Below, piece by piece: positions 1 through 5,129 of a DNA stretch of 5,129 nucleotides. Position numbers and translations under genes: made by a program. Position 1 is the first letter of the stretch, and every line of letters starts with the position of its first letter. The notes beneath the pieces were generated by a model that made no database searches, was not told where the DNA came from, and saw only the letters and a list, made by a program, of their open reading frames with translations. Origin of the DNA: Bacillota bacterium. GTDB taxonomy: Bacteria; Bacillota; Clostridia; Lachnospirales; Lachnospiraceae. The stretch lies in assembly GCA_023458855.1 (NCBI GenBank), contig JAEWWQ010000137.1, positions 1 through 5,129 of the forward strand. The letters are read 5' to 3'.

Positions 1-1
1 A

Positions 2-190
2 AAGACTTTTAGTATTGAGGCAGGCTATCCGATTAAAGTAAAAATTATTGTAGATCATGATATGATTGAAGCTTTTATAGGAGAGCAGGTGGCATTTACA
101 TATAGAATCTTTGCAAAACCAGAGTATGAAGTTGGTCTCATGGCACAGGATAGTAAAGTGGAATTTTATAATATTAAAATTACAAAGTAA
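2..190 (+). CDS. GH32-family glycoside hydrolase (beta-fructosidase type), C-terminal fragment
   Basis: The open frame enters from the left edge and ends at a TAA at 188-190, giving the last 62 residues of a longer protein. The visible sequence reads VKIIVDHDMIEAFIGEQVAF followed by TYRIF, then a GLMAQDSKVEFYNIKI ending. This resembles the last strands of the GH32 C-terminal beta-sandwich, where a strand with Asp and an E-x-F motif is followed by an A-x-(T/S)YR(I/M) strand and a final strand close to the C-terminus. GH32 enzymes hydrolyse terminal beta-fructosyl linkages in sucrose, fructo-oligosaccharides, inulin or levan. The catalytic five-bladed propeller (WMNDPNG, RDP and EC motifs) lies outside the window, so activity, substrate and cellular location cannot be read here. 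A fructokinase-like gene 68 nt downstream supports the call. Another beta-sandwich-bearing hydrolase family is the main alternative. Confidence 0.72.
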   Translation, partial: KTFSIEAGYPIKVKIIVDHDMIEAFIGEQVAFTYRIFAKPEYEVGLMAQDSKVEFYNIKITK

Positions 191-196
191 TATCAG

Positions 197-228
197 AGGG
201 TCATTTCAATATAGAATGGCCCTTTTTT
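197..228 (+). terminator. Rho-independent terminator or attenuator between GH32 gene and kinase
   Basis: AGGGTCATT (197-205) pairs with AATGGCCCT (215-223) to give a 9-bp stem with one G-U pair and a loop of about 9 nt, which can shrink to 7 with one more wobble. A run of six T (223-228) follows directly. It begins 6 nt after the GH32 stop codon. Because the kinase start codon is only 30 nt beyond the T-run, the hairpin may act as a leaky intra-operon terminator or 3'-end stabiliser rather than a full stop. Confidence 0.75.
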
Positions 229-258
229 AAGATTTAAAATATACATAAGGAGCAGATT

Positions 259-1230
259 ATGAGAAACGACAAGAAGTATGATGTAGTTGCACTGGGTGAA
301 TTGTTAGTAGATTTTACTCAGGCAGGAAAGACTGATTTTGGTACAAAATTATTTGAACAAAATCCTGGAGGTGCACCGGCTAATATGCTGTCTGCGGTAA
401 GGAAAGCTGGATTCCATACGGCATTCATTGGAAAAGTCGGAAATGATATGCATGGACTTTTCTTAAAAAATACATTAGAGAACGCCGGAATTGAAACAAA
501 AGGAATTGTTATTGATAATGATACATTCACAACATTGGCATTTGTAAGCTTAACAGAAAACGGGGAAAGAACATTTTCTTTTGCAAGAAAGCCAGGTGCG
601 GATACAAAATTATGCTTTAAAGAAATTGATTTAGATTTATTGAAACAAACAAAAGTATTTCATGTTGGTTCATTGTCACTTACGGATGAGCCGGTACGAA
701 CGGCAACTTTTGAGGCACTAAAATTAGCAAAAGCATCTGGTGCAATTGTGTCATATGATCCAAATTATAGGGCTCCGTTATGGGAAAGTAAGGATATAGC
801 GATTGAGCGTATGCGTTCCCTGATACCGTATGTTGATATGATGAAAATATCGGAGGAGGAAACAGAGTTATTAACACCTTATAAAGAACCTGTGGAGGCA
901 GCCAAATATCTGATAAAGCAAGGCGTAAAAGTAATTGCTGTCACTTTAGGAAGCAAAGGAGCGTTAGTCTGCAATTCAATAGGCAGTAAAATCGTTCCAG
1001 GGTTCAAAAGCAGTGTATTAGATACAACAGGGGCAGGGGACTCTTTTTGGGGTGGATTCCTTTCCCAATACCTAAAGAGCAAAGAGAATTTAGAGGAAAT
1101 ATCTCTGGAAAATTTGGAAACATTTGCCATATATGGAAATGCAGTTGCAAGTTTATGTGTTGAAAAAAGGGGCGGAATTAGTGCTATTCCGGAAGAAAAA
1201 GGTGTTATAGATAGAATTGGCAGAGTATAA
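259..1230 (+). CDS. scrK: PfkB-family carbohydrate kinase, probable fructokinase
   Basis: This is a complete 323-residue protein, the usual length for ribokinase/PfkB-family fructokinases. It probably phosphorylates fructose to fructose-6-phosphate with ATP in the cytoplasm. The N-terminus has the family opening VVALGELLVDF (9-19) and the sugar-binding PGGAPAN motif (36-42). A YDPNYR segment lies at 166-171, KISEEE at 196-201 and VTLGSKG at 228-234. The second PfkB signature DTTGAGDSF (255-263) contains the anion-hole GAG and the catalytic base Asp261. The ATG at 259 is chosen because AAGGAG (247-252) sits 6 nt upstream and the conserved N-terminal strand begins a few residues later. The gene follows the GH32 gene in the same direction and converges with the response regulator. 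Fructose as substrate is inferred from the neighbour and from resemblance to bacterial fructokinases. A 2-keto-3-deoxygluconate kinase or another PfkB kinase is less likely. Confidence 0.87.
   Translation: MRNDKKYDVVALGELLVDFTQAGKTDFGTKLFEQNPGGAPANMLSAVRKAGFHTAFIGKVGNDMHGLFLKNTLENAGIETKGIVIDNDTFTTLAFVSLTENGERTFSFARKPGADTKLCFKEIDLDLLKQTKVFHVGSLSLTDEPVRTATFEALKLAKASGAIVSYDPNYRAPLWESKDIAIERMRSLIPYVDMMKISEEETELLTPYKEPVEAAKYLIKQGVKVIAVTLGSKGALVCNSIGSKIVPGFKSSVLDTTGAGDSFWGGFLSQYLKSKENLEEISLENLETFAIYGNAVASLCVEKRGGISAIPEEKGVIDRIGRV
1163..1191 (-). terminator. Weak candidate terminator for the two-component operon, inside the kinase gene
   Basis: Read on the minus strand, CGGAAT (1191-1186) and ATTCCG (1178-1173) form a perfect 6-bp stem with a 7-nt loop. 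Four C (1172-1169) and six T (1168-1163) follow. It lies 46-74 nt beyond the response-regulator stop codon, where a terminator would be expected, but inside the fructokinase coding sequence. The 4-nt gap between stem and T-run and the short stem make it suboptimal, and the bases also encode a protein segment, so chance is a real possibility. Confidence 0.25.
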
Positions 1231-1236
1231 ATCTTA

Positions 1237-2823
1237 TTATTTCCTATATTCACTTGGCGTAACTCCTGTTTTTTTCTTAAAGCAGGAGCTAAAGTAATAC
1301 TGATTTGTATACCCTACTTTTTCGCTGATTTCCTTTAAAGATAGAGTAGAATGTAATAGTAATTGACATGCTGCATCGATACGTATGGTGGTAATGGTAT
1401 CGGATATATTTTGTGAAGTGCTTTTTTTATATAATGCACTTAAATAGGTGGGGCTAATCATAACGGCATCGGCAATATCATTTAGGCATAATGTATTTTG
1501 AGTATAGTTTTCCCGGATATAGTTTAGTACGGAGTCACAGATTTGCCTATGGTAAGTTTGAGAGGAACGATCTAACAACTCACTTACCATAGTGAAAATC
1601 TGATATAACCAGTCTACAATTTCTGTGCTGGTATGAAATGCATCAAGCTTGGAGTAAACCATGGTAATCTCGTGTTCGATAGAAGAACAGTCAATGTTCA
1701 TCTCATATAGAAAACGTAATACATTTCCGAGAACATCGTAGATACGGATGAACAGAAGATTTTTTGTCTGGCAGTTGGTAATTGTCTGATCTGAAAAAGT
1801 TTCAATCCACTGTTTTATTTTAATGGTGTCTTTTTTACAGATATATTGAATAAGGACTTCATCCTTGTTCGTATTAAAAAGTGCATTGGTAACCATAGAA
1901 CCTTTGTTATCCCGCGCATCGAAAATTGTCTGCTGTGGAAAGAAAAAACGATATTCCAATGCCTTTTTTGCACTTTGATAGGAAAGATTCATGTCCCATA
2001 CATATTTTACACTATTGCCTATTCCGATAATTAATTTTAACGGAGAATTTTGGTATTGTTCCTCAATATCAGTAATAATAGAATATAATTCTTTCTGAAA
2101 GTATACCTGATTGGCATAGTTATGACCCAAAATACAAATGGGACCCCTAAAATCACTTACGATGTAAGATAGATTCAGATGGGAACAACGTTCTGCAATA
2201 TATTCTTGTAAACCGGTCAGTTCCAAGTGGAATTTCTGAATGCCCATACGATCTCTGATTATATCGACATTTTCTATTTCAAATGCAATGACATTGTAAA
2301 AATGGCAATCTAGGTTAAGGGATAAATATTTTGGGTATTCATTTAGGGAATAGCGTGCTTCTTCATAGTTAGTATGTAGAAGACGTAAAAAGAAGCTATT
2401 TATCATGGCAGGCTTGCTTTTTTCTAATAAATCCAACTCTTGTTGCTCTTTTGTGAGGAGGTTCAGGGCTTTTTCCACCTTTTCTGACAAGTAGGGATAA
2501 TCCAAAGGCTTTTCAACATAATCAAAAGCACCAATCCGAAGAGCTTGTCTGGCATATTCAAATTCATCAAAAGCACTAATAAGAATAATTTTTGTAAAAG
2601 AATTAGCCTTTAAAGCCAGTTCTGCCAGTTCTAATCCATTAAGGCCAGGCATTTCAATATCAGATATAATCAGATCAACAGTAGTTTTTTCTAAGATGCG
2701 TTTTGCAGCTGTTCCATCATACTGGCAGGAGATGACAGTGGCATCTAATGCTTCCCAGTTAATATTTTTCAAAATTCCTTCTACGGAAATGTGGTTGTCA
2801 TCCACAATCATTACTTTTCTCAT
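1237..2823 (-). CDS. YesN-like response regulator: receiver domain plus AraC-type DNA-binding domain
   Basis: This 528-residue cytoplasmic transcription factor is the partner of the kinase encoded just upstream. Residues 1-120 form a receiver domain with acidic pocket Asp8/Asp9, phospho-acceptor Asp55 in SDIEMPGLNG, the switch residue Ser83 and conserved Lys105 before Pro106. All expected phosphorelay residues are present. A linker (about 120-165) leads to a middle region (about 170-300). This region contains IGIGNSVKYVWDMNLSYQSA, which resembles the GGDEF-like middle domain seen in many long YesN proteins but shows no GGDEF active-site motif. Residues about 430-528 are an AraC-family double helix-turn-helix: LNDIADAVMISPTYLSALYK, then LKEISEKVGYTNQYYFSSCF and the typical ending KKTGVTPSEYRK. 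The start codon lies 22 nt after the kinase stop, with only a weak GTGAG-like ribosome site (2833-2829) 5 nt upstream, which suggests partial translational coupling. By family precedent it probably activates nearby transport and hydrolase genes. Confidence 0.94.
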   Translation of the reverse strand: MRKVMIVDDNHISVEGILKNINWEALDATVISCQYDGTAAKRILEKTTVDLIISDIEMPGLNGLELAELALKANSFTKIILISAFDEFEYARQALRIGAFDYVEKPLDYPYLSEKVEKALNLLTKEQQELDLLEKSKPAMINSFFLRLLHTNYEEARYSLNEYPKYLSLNLDCHFYNVIAFEIENVDIIRDRMGIQKFHLELTGLQEYIAERCSHLNLSYIVSDFRGPICILGHNYANQVYFQKELYSIITDIEEQYQNSPLKLIIGIGNSVKYVWDMNLSYQSAKKALEYRFFFPQQTIFDARDNKGSMVTNALFNTNKDEVLIQYICKKDTIKIKQWIETFSDQTITNCQTKNLLFIRIYDVLGNVLRFLYEMNIDCSSIEHEITMVYSKLDAFHTSTEIVDWLYQIFTMVSELLDRSSQTYHRQICDSVLNYIRENYTQNTLCLNDIADAVMISPTYLSALYKKSTSQNISDTITTIRIDAACQLLLHSTLSLKEISEKVGYTNQYYFSSCFKKKTGVTPSEYRK

Positions 2824-2845
2824 AATTTCTCACATTCTGCCCCAA

Positions 2846-4687
2846 TTAAAGGCCATATGTTTTTTTATTTTCATCTAGCAACTGCTGAAATTCAATCGTT
2901 ACGCAGGTTCCCGTATCACTGCTGCTGTCAATGTGAATATTTCCAGAGCCATAGAGAGGACTGGCTATACGTGCATTGACATTACAGATACCAAAATTTT
3001 GTGTATAATCAACCAGGTGGTGATCGAGTGAATGCTGTATGCGATTCAGGGTGGCAGTATCCATACCAACACCGTTATCCTTGATTTGAATAATAACGGT
3101 ATCTTCTCCGTATTTTAAGTTCAGCAAGATATGAATTGGCCAATCGCTGCTCTGCAATCCATGATGAATACTGTTTTCCAGAAAAGGCTGTAAGGTAAAT
3201 TTACAAATCATAAAATGTTCCAGTCCGTCATCGCAATGAATTTCGTAAGAAAAGGTGTCCTGCTTTAATAATTTTTCAAGTTCAAGGTAGAGAGCAGCAA
3301 TCTCTAACTCGTCATGTATACTTATAAGGTCATCGTTTTTACGAAGTGTTATGCGATAAAATTTAGATAAATCCTGAGCCATCTGAATGGCAATCTCATG
3401 TTTTCCTATTGTCAGACAAGTTTGAATGCTTCCTAATATATTATAAAGAAAATGAGGATTAATTTGTGATTGTAATAATTTGTATTTCAATTGCTCTTCA
3501 TTTATTGTCAAGGTAATGATATCAGCAATATTTTTATCTATTGTTTTCAACATAGATTGATAGGAAGCAGCAAGGTTATCAATTTCGTCCCTATAAGGAG
3601 AATGCATATTAAAATGATGTCCGAATTCTTCTGCAGAGATCCGGTTATGACTAATATTTGTGGAACGAACTACTTTGTCTAAACGCAATAACTTCTTCGT
3701 TAATCCATGGCTGATAAATATTATACTGCAGATCAAAACAGGTATTAAGATGATAAATGCGAGAAGAACAGCTTTGATGATATTTAGTATATTATGTGAA
3801 ATATAGGAAGTAGGAATTTCCGTAATTAAAAGAAACTGATTATCAAGACGCTGTACAGTATATTCTGTTTCATCTAATAGAAAGAAGTCATCATTTACAT
3901 GAGAAAGCATTTTGTAATATTGACTTTCATGTAACTTTCCGGAAAAAGTTAATGGATGAGTGGAGGCTACAATATCTCTTTCCGGAGTACAGATATAACT
4001 GCGTATAGGTGTTCCTTCGAAAGACTCGGTAAGTAAACTTGTAAGTTCGCTGGCTTTTATACTGGAAAATAGTGCGTATACAATTTCATCAGATTGCGTA
4101 AGAGACTGGCAACAGAAAATTGTATCAACATCACGATCAGTTGGGGAAAGTATTTGTGGGAACATTATGTGACTCCGGTATAACCATTTGGAATTGACCC
4201 CGATGCCAGTGAGAGTATCGGGAGCAATCTGAAAGCGCTTCAAGTCGTTAATACCATAGAACATAAGCCCTTCTTTGCTGATAAGGGCATCGTCTGGCAT
4301 AAAGATACAGGTATGAAATAAATGAAAGTTATTATTTAACATATTAATATTACTTCTTGAGGAATTAAAAGTGTCCATATATTCGGAAGTAACATTTTTT
4401 CGTTTTTGATTTAAGATGTAAACATATTGATTAGTTGAGTCTACCACAGACTCCATTTGAGAAAAGCGACTGTTTATCTGCTGTACCAGTTGTTTTGTAG
4501 AAACAGAAACAGAATCCATAATACGATTTTCAGCTAATTGATAAGAAGTATAGTAACTAATATATCCGATAATAAAGAGAGGAATTAAACTGCATATCAG
4601 GAGGGCAATGATTAAGCGGGTTCGATAATTGGATAGCAGCCTATGAATCTGGATACTGATATTGAAAAGAACTGATTTTTTATGCAT
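2846..4687 (-). CDS. YesM-like membrane sensor histidine kinase (HisKA_7TM-independent, His_kinase/HATPase type)
   Basis: This 613-residue sensor autophosphorylates on histidine and should pass phosphate to the response regulator encoded next. A basic N-terminal tail precedes transmembrane segment 1 (about 25-45). About 255 extracytoplasmic residues follow (46-302), probably a Cache-like ligand-sensing domain, then transmembrane segment 2 (about 303-325) and a HAMP-like linker (about 326-385) with the typical YRDEIDNLAASYQSM end. The phospho-acceptor motif is QINPHFLYN (408-416, His412), as in LytS/YesM-type kinases. The ATPase domain has the N-box QPFLENSIHHG (500-510), G1-box DNGVGM (537-542), a FGICNVNARI segment (565-574) and a late GTCVTI strand (593-598). 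All catalytic motifs look intact. The ATG at 4687 has a strong ribosome site, AAGGAG (4700-4695), 7 nt upstream. The ligand is unknown; context suggests a fructose-containing oligosaccharide or a sugar-loaded binding protein. Confidence 0.95.
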   Translation of the reverse strand: MHKKSVLFNISIQIHRLLSNYRTRLIIALLICSLIPLFIIGYISYYTSYQLAENRIMDSVSVSTKQLVQQINSRFSQMESVVDSTNQYVYILNQKRKNVTSEYMDTFNSSRSNINMLNNNFHLFHTCIFMPDDALISKEGLMFYGINDLKRFQIAPDTLTGIGVNSKWLYRSHIMFPQILSPTDRDVDTIFCCQSLTQSDEIVYALFSSIKASELTSLLTESFEGTPIRSYICTPERDIVASTHPLTFSGKLHESQYYKMLSHVNDDFFLLDETEYTVQRLDNQFLLITEIPTSYISHNILNIIKAVLLAFIILIPVLICSIIFISHGLTKKLLRLDKVVRSTNISHNRISAEEFGHHFNMHSPYRDEIDNLAASYQSMLKTIDKNIADIITLTINEEQLKYKLLQSQINPHFLYNILGSIQTCLTIGKHEIAIQMAQDLSKFYRITLRKNDDLISIHDELEIAALYLELEKLLKQDTFSYEIHCDDGLEHFMICKFTLQPFLENSIHHGLQSSDWPIHILLNLKYGEDTVIIQIKDNGVGMDTATLNRIQHSLDHHLVDYTQNFGICNVNARIASPLYGSGNIHIDSSSDTGTCVTIEFQQLLDENKKTYGL

Positions 4688-4701
4688 GATGTTACTCCTT
4701 C

Positions 4702-4720
4702 CTTTTTTTAATAAAAAAAG
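4702..4720. repeat. Perfect A/T inverted repeat at the kinase operon transcription start
   Basis: CTTTTTTT (4702-4709) and AAAAAAAG (4713-4720) are perfect inverted arms around a 3-nt centre. On the minus strand the repeat starts within the predicted -10 box and spans the expected start of transcription up to the ribosome site. It could be an operator, a slippage-prone initial transcribed region, or simply low-complexity sequence. The symmetry is seen directly; any function is inference. Confidence 0.4.
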
Positions 4721-4747
4721 TATACATAATTTTAAAATATTTTACAA
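4719..4747 (-). promoter_or_regulatory. Sigma-A-type promoter of the histidine kinase / response regulator operon
   Basis: On the minus strand the -35 box TTGTAA (4747-4742) and the -10 box TATACT (4724-4719) are separated by exactly 17 nt (4741-4725). They match TTGACA and TATAAT at 4 of 6 and 5 of 6 positions. Transcription would start near 4712, leaving a leader of about 25 nt that contains the strong AAGGAG ribosome site. The spacer is almost pure A/T. The fit in position and spacing makes this the most convincing promoter in the window. Confidence 0.72.
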
Positions 4748-4817
4748 TGAATCTCCAAATAATCGAAAATAATTATAAAGGGAACATAATATATTATATT
4801 TTTTTAAAATTAGTTTT

Positions 4818-4826
4818 TGTTAAAAT
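4818..4826 (+). promoter_or_regulatory. Candidate extended -10 promoter element for the lipoprotein gene
   Basis: TGTTAAAAT contains a TGn extended -10 element followed by TAAAAT (4821-4826), 5 of 6 matches to TATAAT. No good -35 box lies at the right spacing; the upstream bases are a T-run. A weak -35 with an extended -10 is typical of an activator-dependent promoter, which would suit control by the neighbouring AraC-type regulator. Transcription would start around 4833, giving a leader of about 75 nt. The region is very AT-rich, so false matches are easy. Confidence 0.35.
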
Positions 4827-4833
4827 AGAGGTA

Positions 4834-4845
4834 TCTTAATTAAGA
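4834..4845. repeat. 12-bp perfect palindrome in the lipoprotein gene leader
   Basis: TCTTAATTAAGA is a perfect palindrome located directly after the candidate extended -10 element, at the predicted start of transcription, and 62 nt before the lipoprotein start codon. Its position would suit a repressor operator. AraC-type regulators more often bind direct repeats, so a different regulator, or no function, is possible. Confidence 0.35.
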
Positions 4846-4907
4846 GAAATGCAAAGAACAAAAATGGCCATATAGTTAATCAGTTTGAATTTGAAAGGAT
4901 GGGGTAA

Positions 4908-5129
4908 ATGAAGAAGAAATTAATTAGTGTTATATTATCGGCAGCCTTAGTGGCAGGAATGATTGCAGGATGTGGAAGCAATACCACAACTTCTGATACA
5001 GAAACAGGAACAGATGCAGCTAATATAACAGAAGCAACGGGAACAGAGAGTGAAGAAGCCGATGCTGCAAGTGGAGATTACGATCTTACATTATATAGTA
5101 TTAATACAACTGATCCGAATTTTGATGCA
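4908..5129 (+). CDS. Substrate-binding lipoprotein, probably of a carbohydrate ABC transporter (N-terminal fragment)
   Basis: The frame runs from ATG at 4908 to the window edge, giving 74 residues. It starts with a lipoprotein signal peptide: a basic MKKK tail, a hydrophobic stretch (5-20) and a lipobox MIAGC, with the lipidated residue at Cys22. A Thr/Ser/Glu/Asp/Ala-rich linker (23-57), common in Gram-positive surface lipoproteins, leads into the first strand of the mature domain, YDLTLYSINTTDPNFDA (58-74). The ribosome site AAAGGA (4894-4899) lies 8 nt upstream. An earlier ATG at 4899 is immediately closed by TAA. Divergent placement from a YesM/YesN pair is the classic arrangement for extracellular solute-binding proteins of sugar ABC importers, and the GH32/fructokinase context suggests a fructose-containing oligosaccharide. 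The ligand-binding domain is off the edge, so both the family and the ligand are inferred. Confidence 0.8.
   Translation, partial: MKKKLISVILSAALVAGMIAGCGSNTTTSDTETGTDAANITEATGTESEEADAASGDYDLTLYSINTTDPNFDA

Noticed and set aside
318..877. Two shorter minus-strand open frames (318-530 and 680-877) inside the fructokinase gene
   Set aside because: They have no family resemblance and overlap conserved kinase motifs on the coding strand, so they are chance frames.
879..1253. Minus-strand 124-codon open frame opposite the fructokinase gene
   Set aside because: It lies wholly antisense to a clear PfkB-family gene, has no recognisable domain and runs into the end of the response-regulator gene in another frame; it is a shadow frame.
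1259..1293. CTCCTG ... CAGGAG inverted repeat just after the fructokinase gene as its terminator
   Set aside because: The 6-bp arms enclose a 14-nt loop that itself contains the T-run, and no T-run follows the stem on either strand; the bases encode the end of the AraC domain.
2696..2979. Plus-strand open frames across the kinase/regulator junction as possible small proteins
   Set aside because: They are antisense to conserved receiver and ATPase coding sequence and contain no recognisable motif; a short hydrophobic look comes from the T-rich complement.
4226..4240. TGAAAGCGCTTCA, resembling a catabolite-responsive (cre/CcpA) site
   Set aside because: It is 13 nt between the TG and CA ends instead of 14, so it misses the consensus spacing, and it lies deep inside the kinase coding sequence rather than near a promoter.
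4688..4907. A riboswitch or small RNA in the divergent intergenic region
   Set aside because: The region is very AT-rich with no long GC-containing stems, no known riboswitch core and no terminator before either start codon.

Overview
This AT-rich window fits a low-GC Gram-positive bacterium, most likely an anaerobic gut-type Firmicute (Lachnospiraceae-like). That assignment is inferred from the base composition, AGGAGG-type ribosome binding sites, a YesM/YesN-style two-component pair, a lipobox-bearing substrate-binding lipoprotein and intrinsic terminators. No rRNA or other definitive taxonomic marker is present.

Layout: (1) Positions 2-190 (+) are the last 62 codons of a gene whose product ends in a GH32-type C-terminal beta-sandwich (beta-fructosidase, sucrase or levanase family). 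A short hairpin with a T-tract (197-228) follows. (2) Positions 259-1230 (+) encode a complete PfkB-family sugar kinase, best read as fructokinase. (3) Converging on it with only 6 nt between stop codons is a minus-strand two-gene unit: a 613-residue YesM-like membrane histidine kinase (4687 to 2846) followed after 22 nt by a 528-residue YesN-like AraC-type response regulator (2823 to 1237). (4) A 220-nt AT-rich divergent intergenic region (4688-4907) carries a good sigma-A-type promoter for the kinase operon and a weaker candidate for the gene on the other side. (5) From 4908 to the window end (+) is the N-terminus of a lipoprotein, probably the substrate-binding component of a carbohydrate ABC transporter.

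Together these look like part of a fructose-containing glycan (sucrose, fructo-oligosaccharide or inulin type) utilisation locus. The lipoprotein would capture the oligosaccharide outside the cell, the GH32 enzyme would release fructose, and the kinase would make fructose-6-phosphate. The membrane kinase and AraC-type regulator would sense an extracellular sugar or a loaded binding protein and switch on the divergent transporter. Family assignments come from visible motifs; the specific sugar and the regulatory target are inferences from gene order.

I found no CRISPR array, tRNA, rRNA, insertion sequence or clearly novel system. The most useful non-routine observations are the hairpin between the GH32 gene and the kinase with no room for a promoter after it, the tightly convergent gene ends with no terminator between them, and the inverted repeats at predicted transcription starts in the divergent region.
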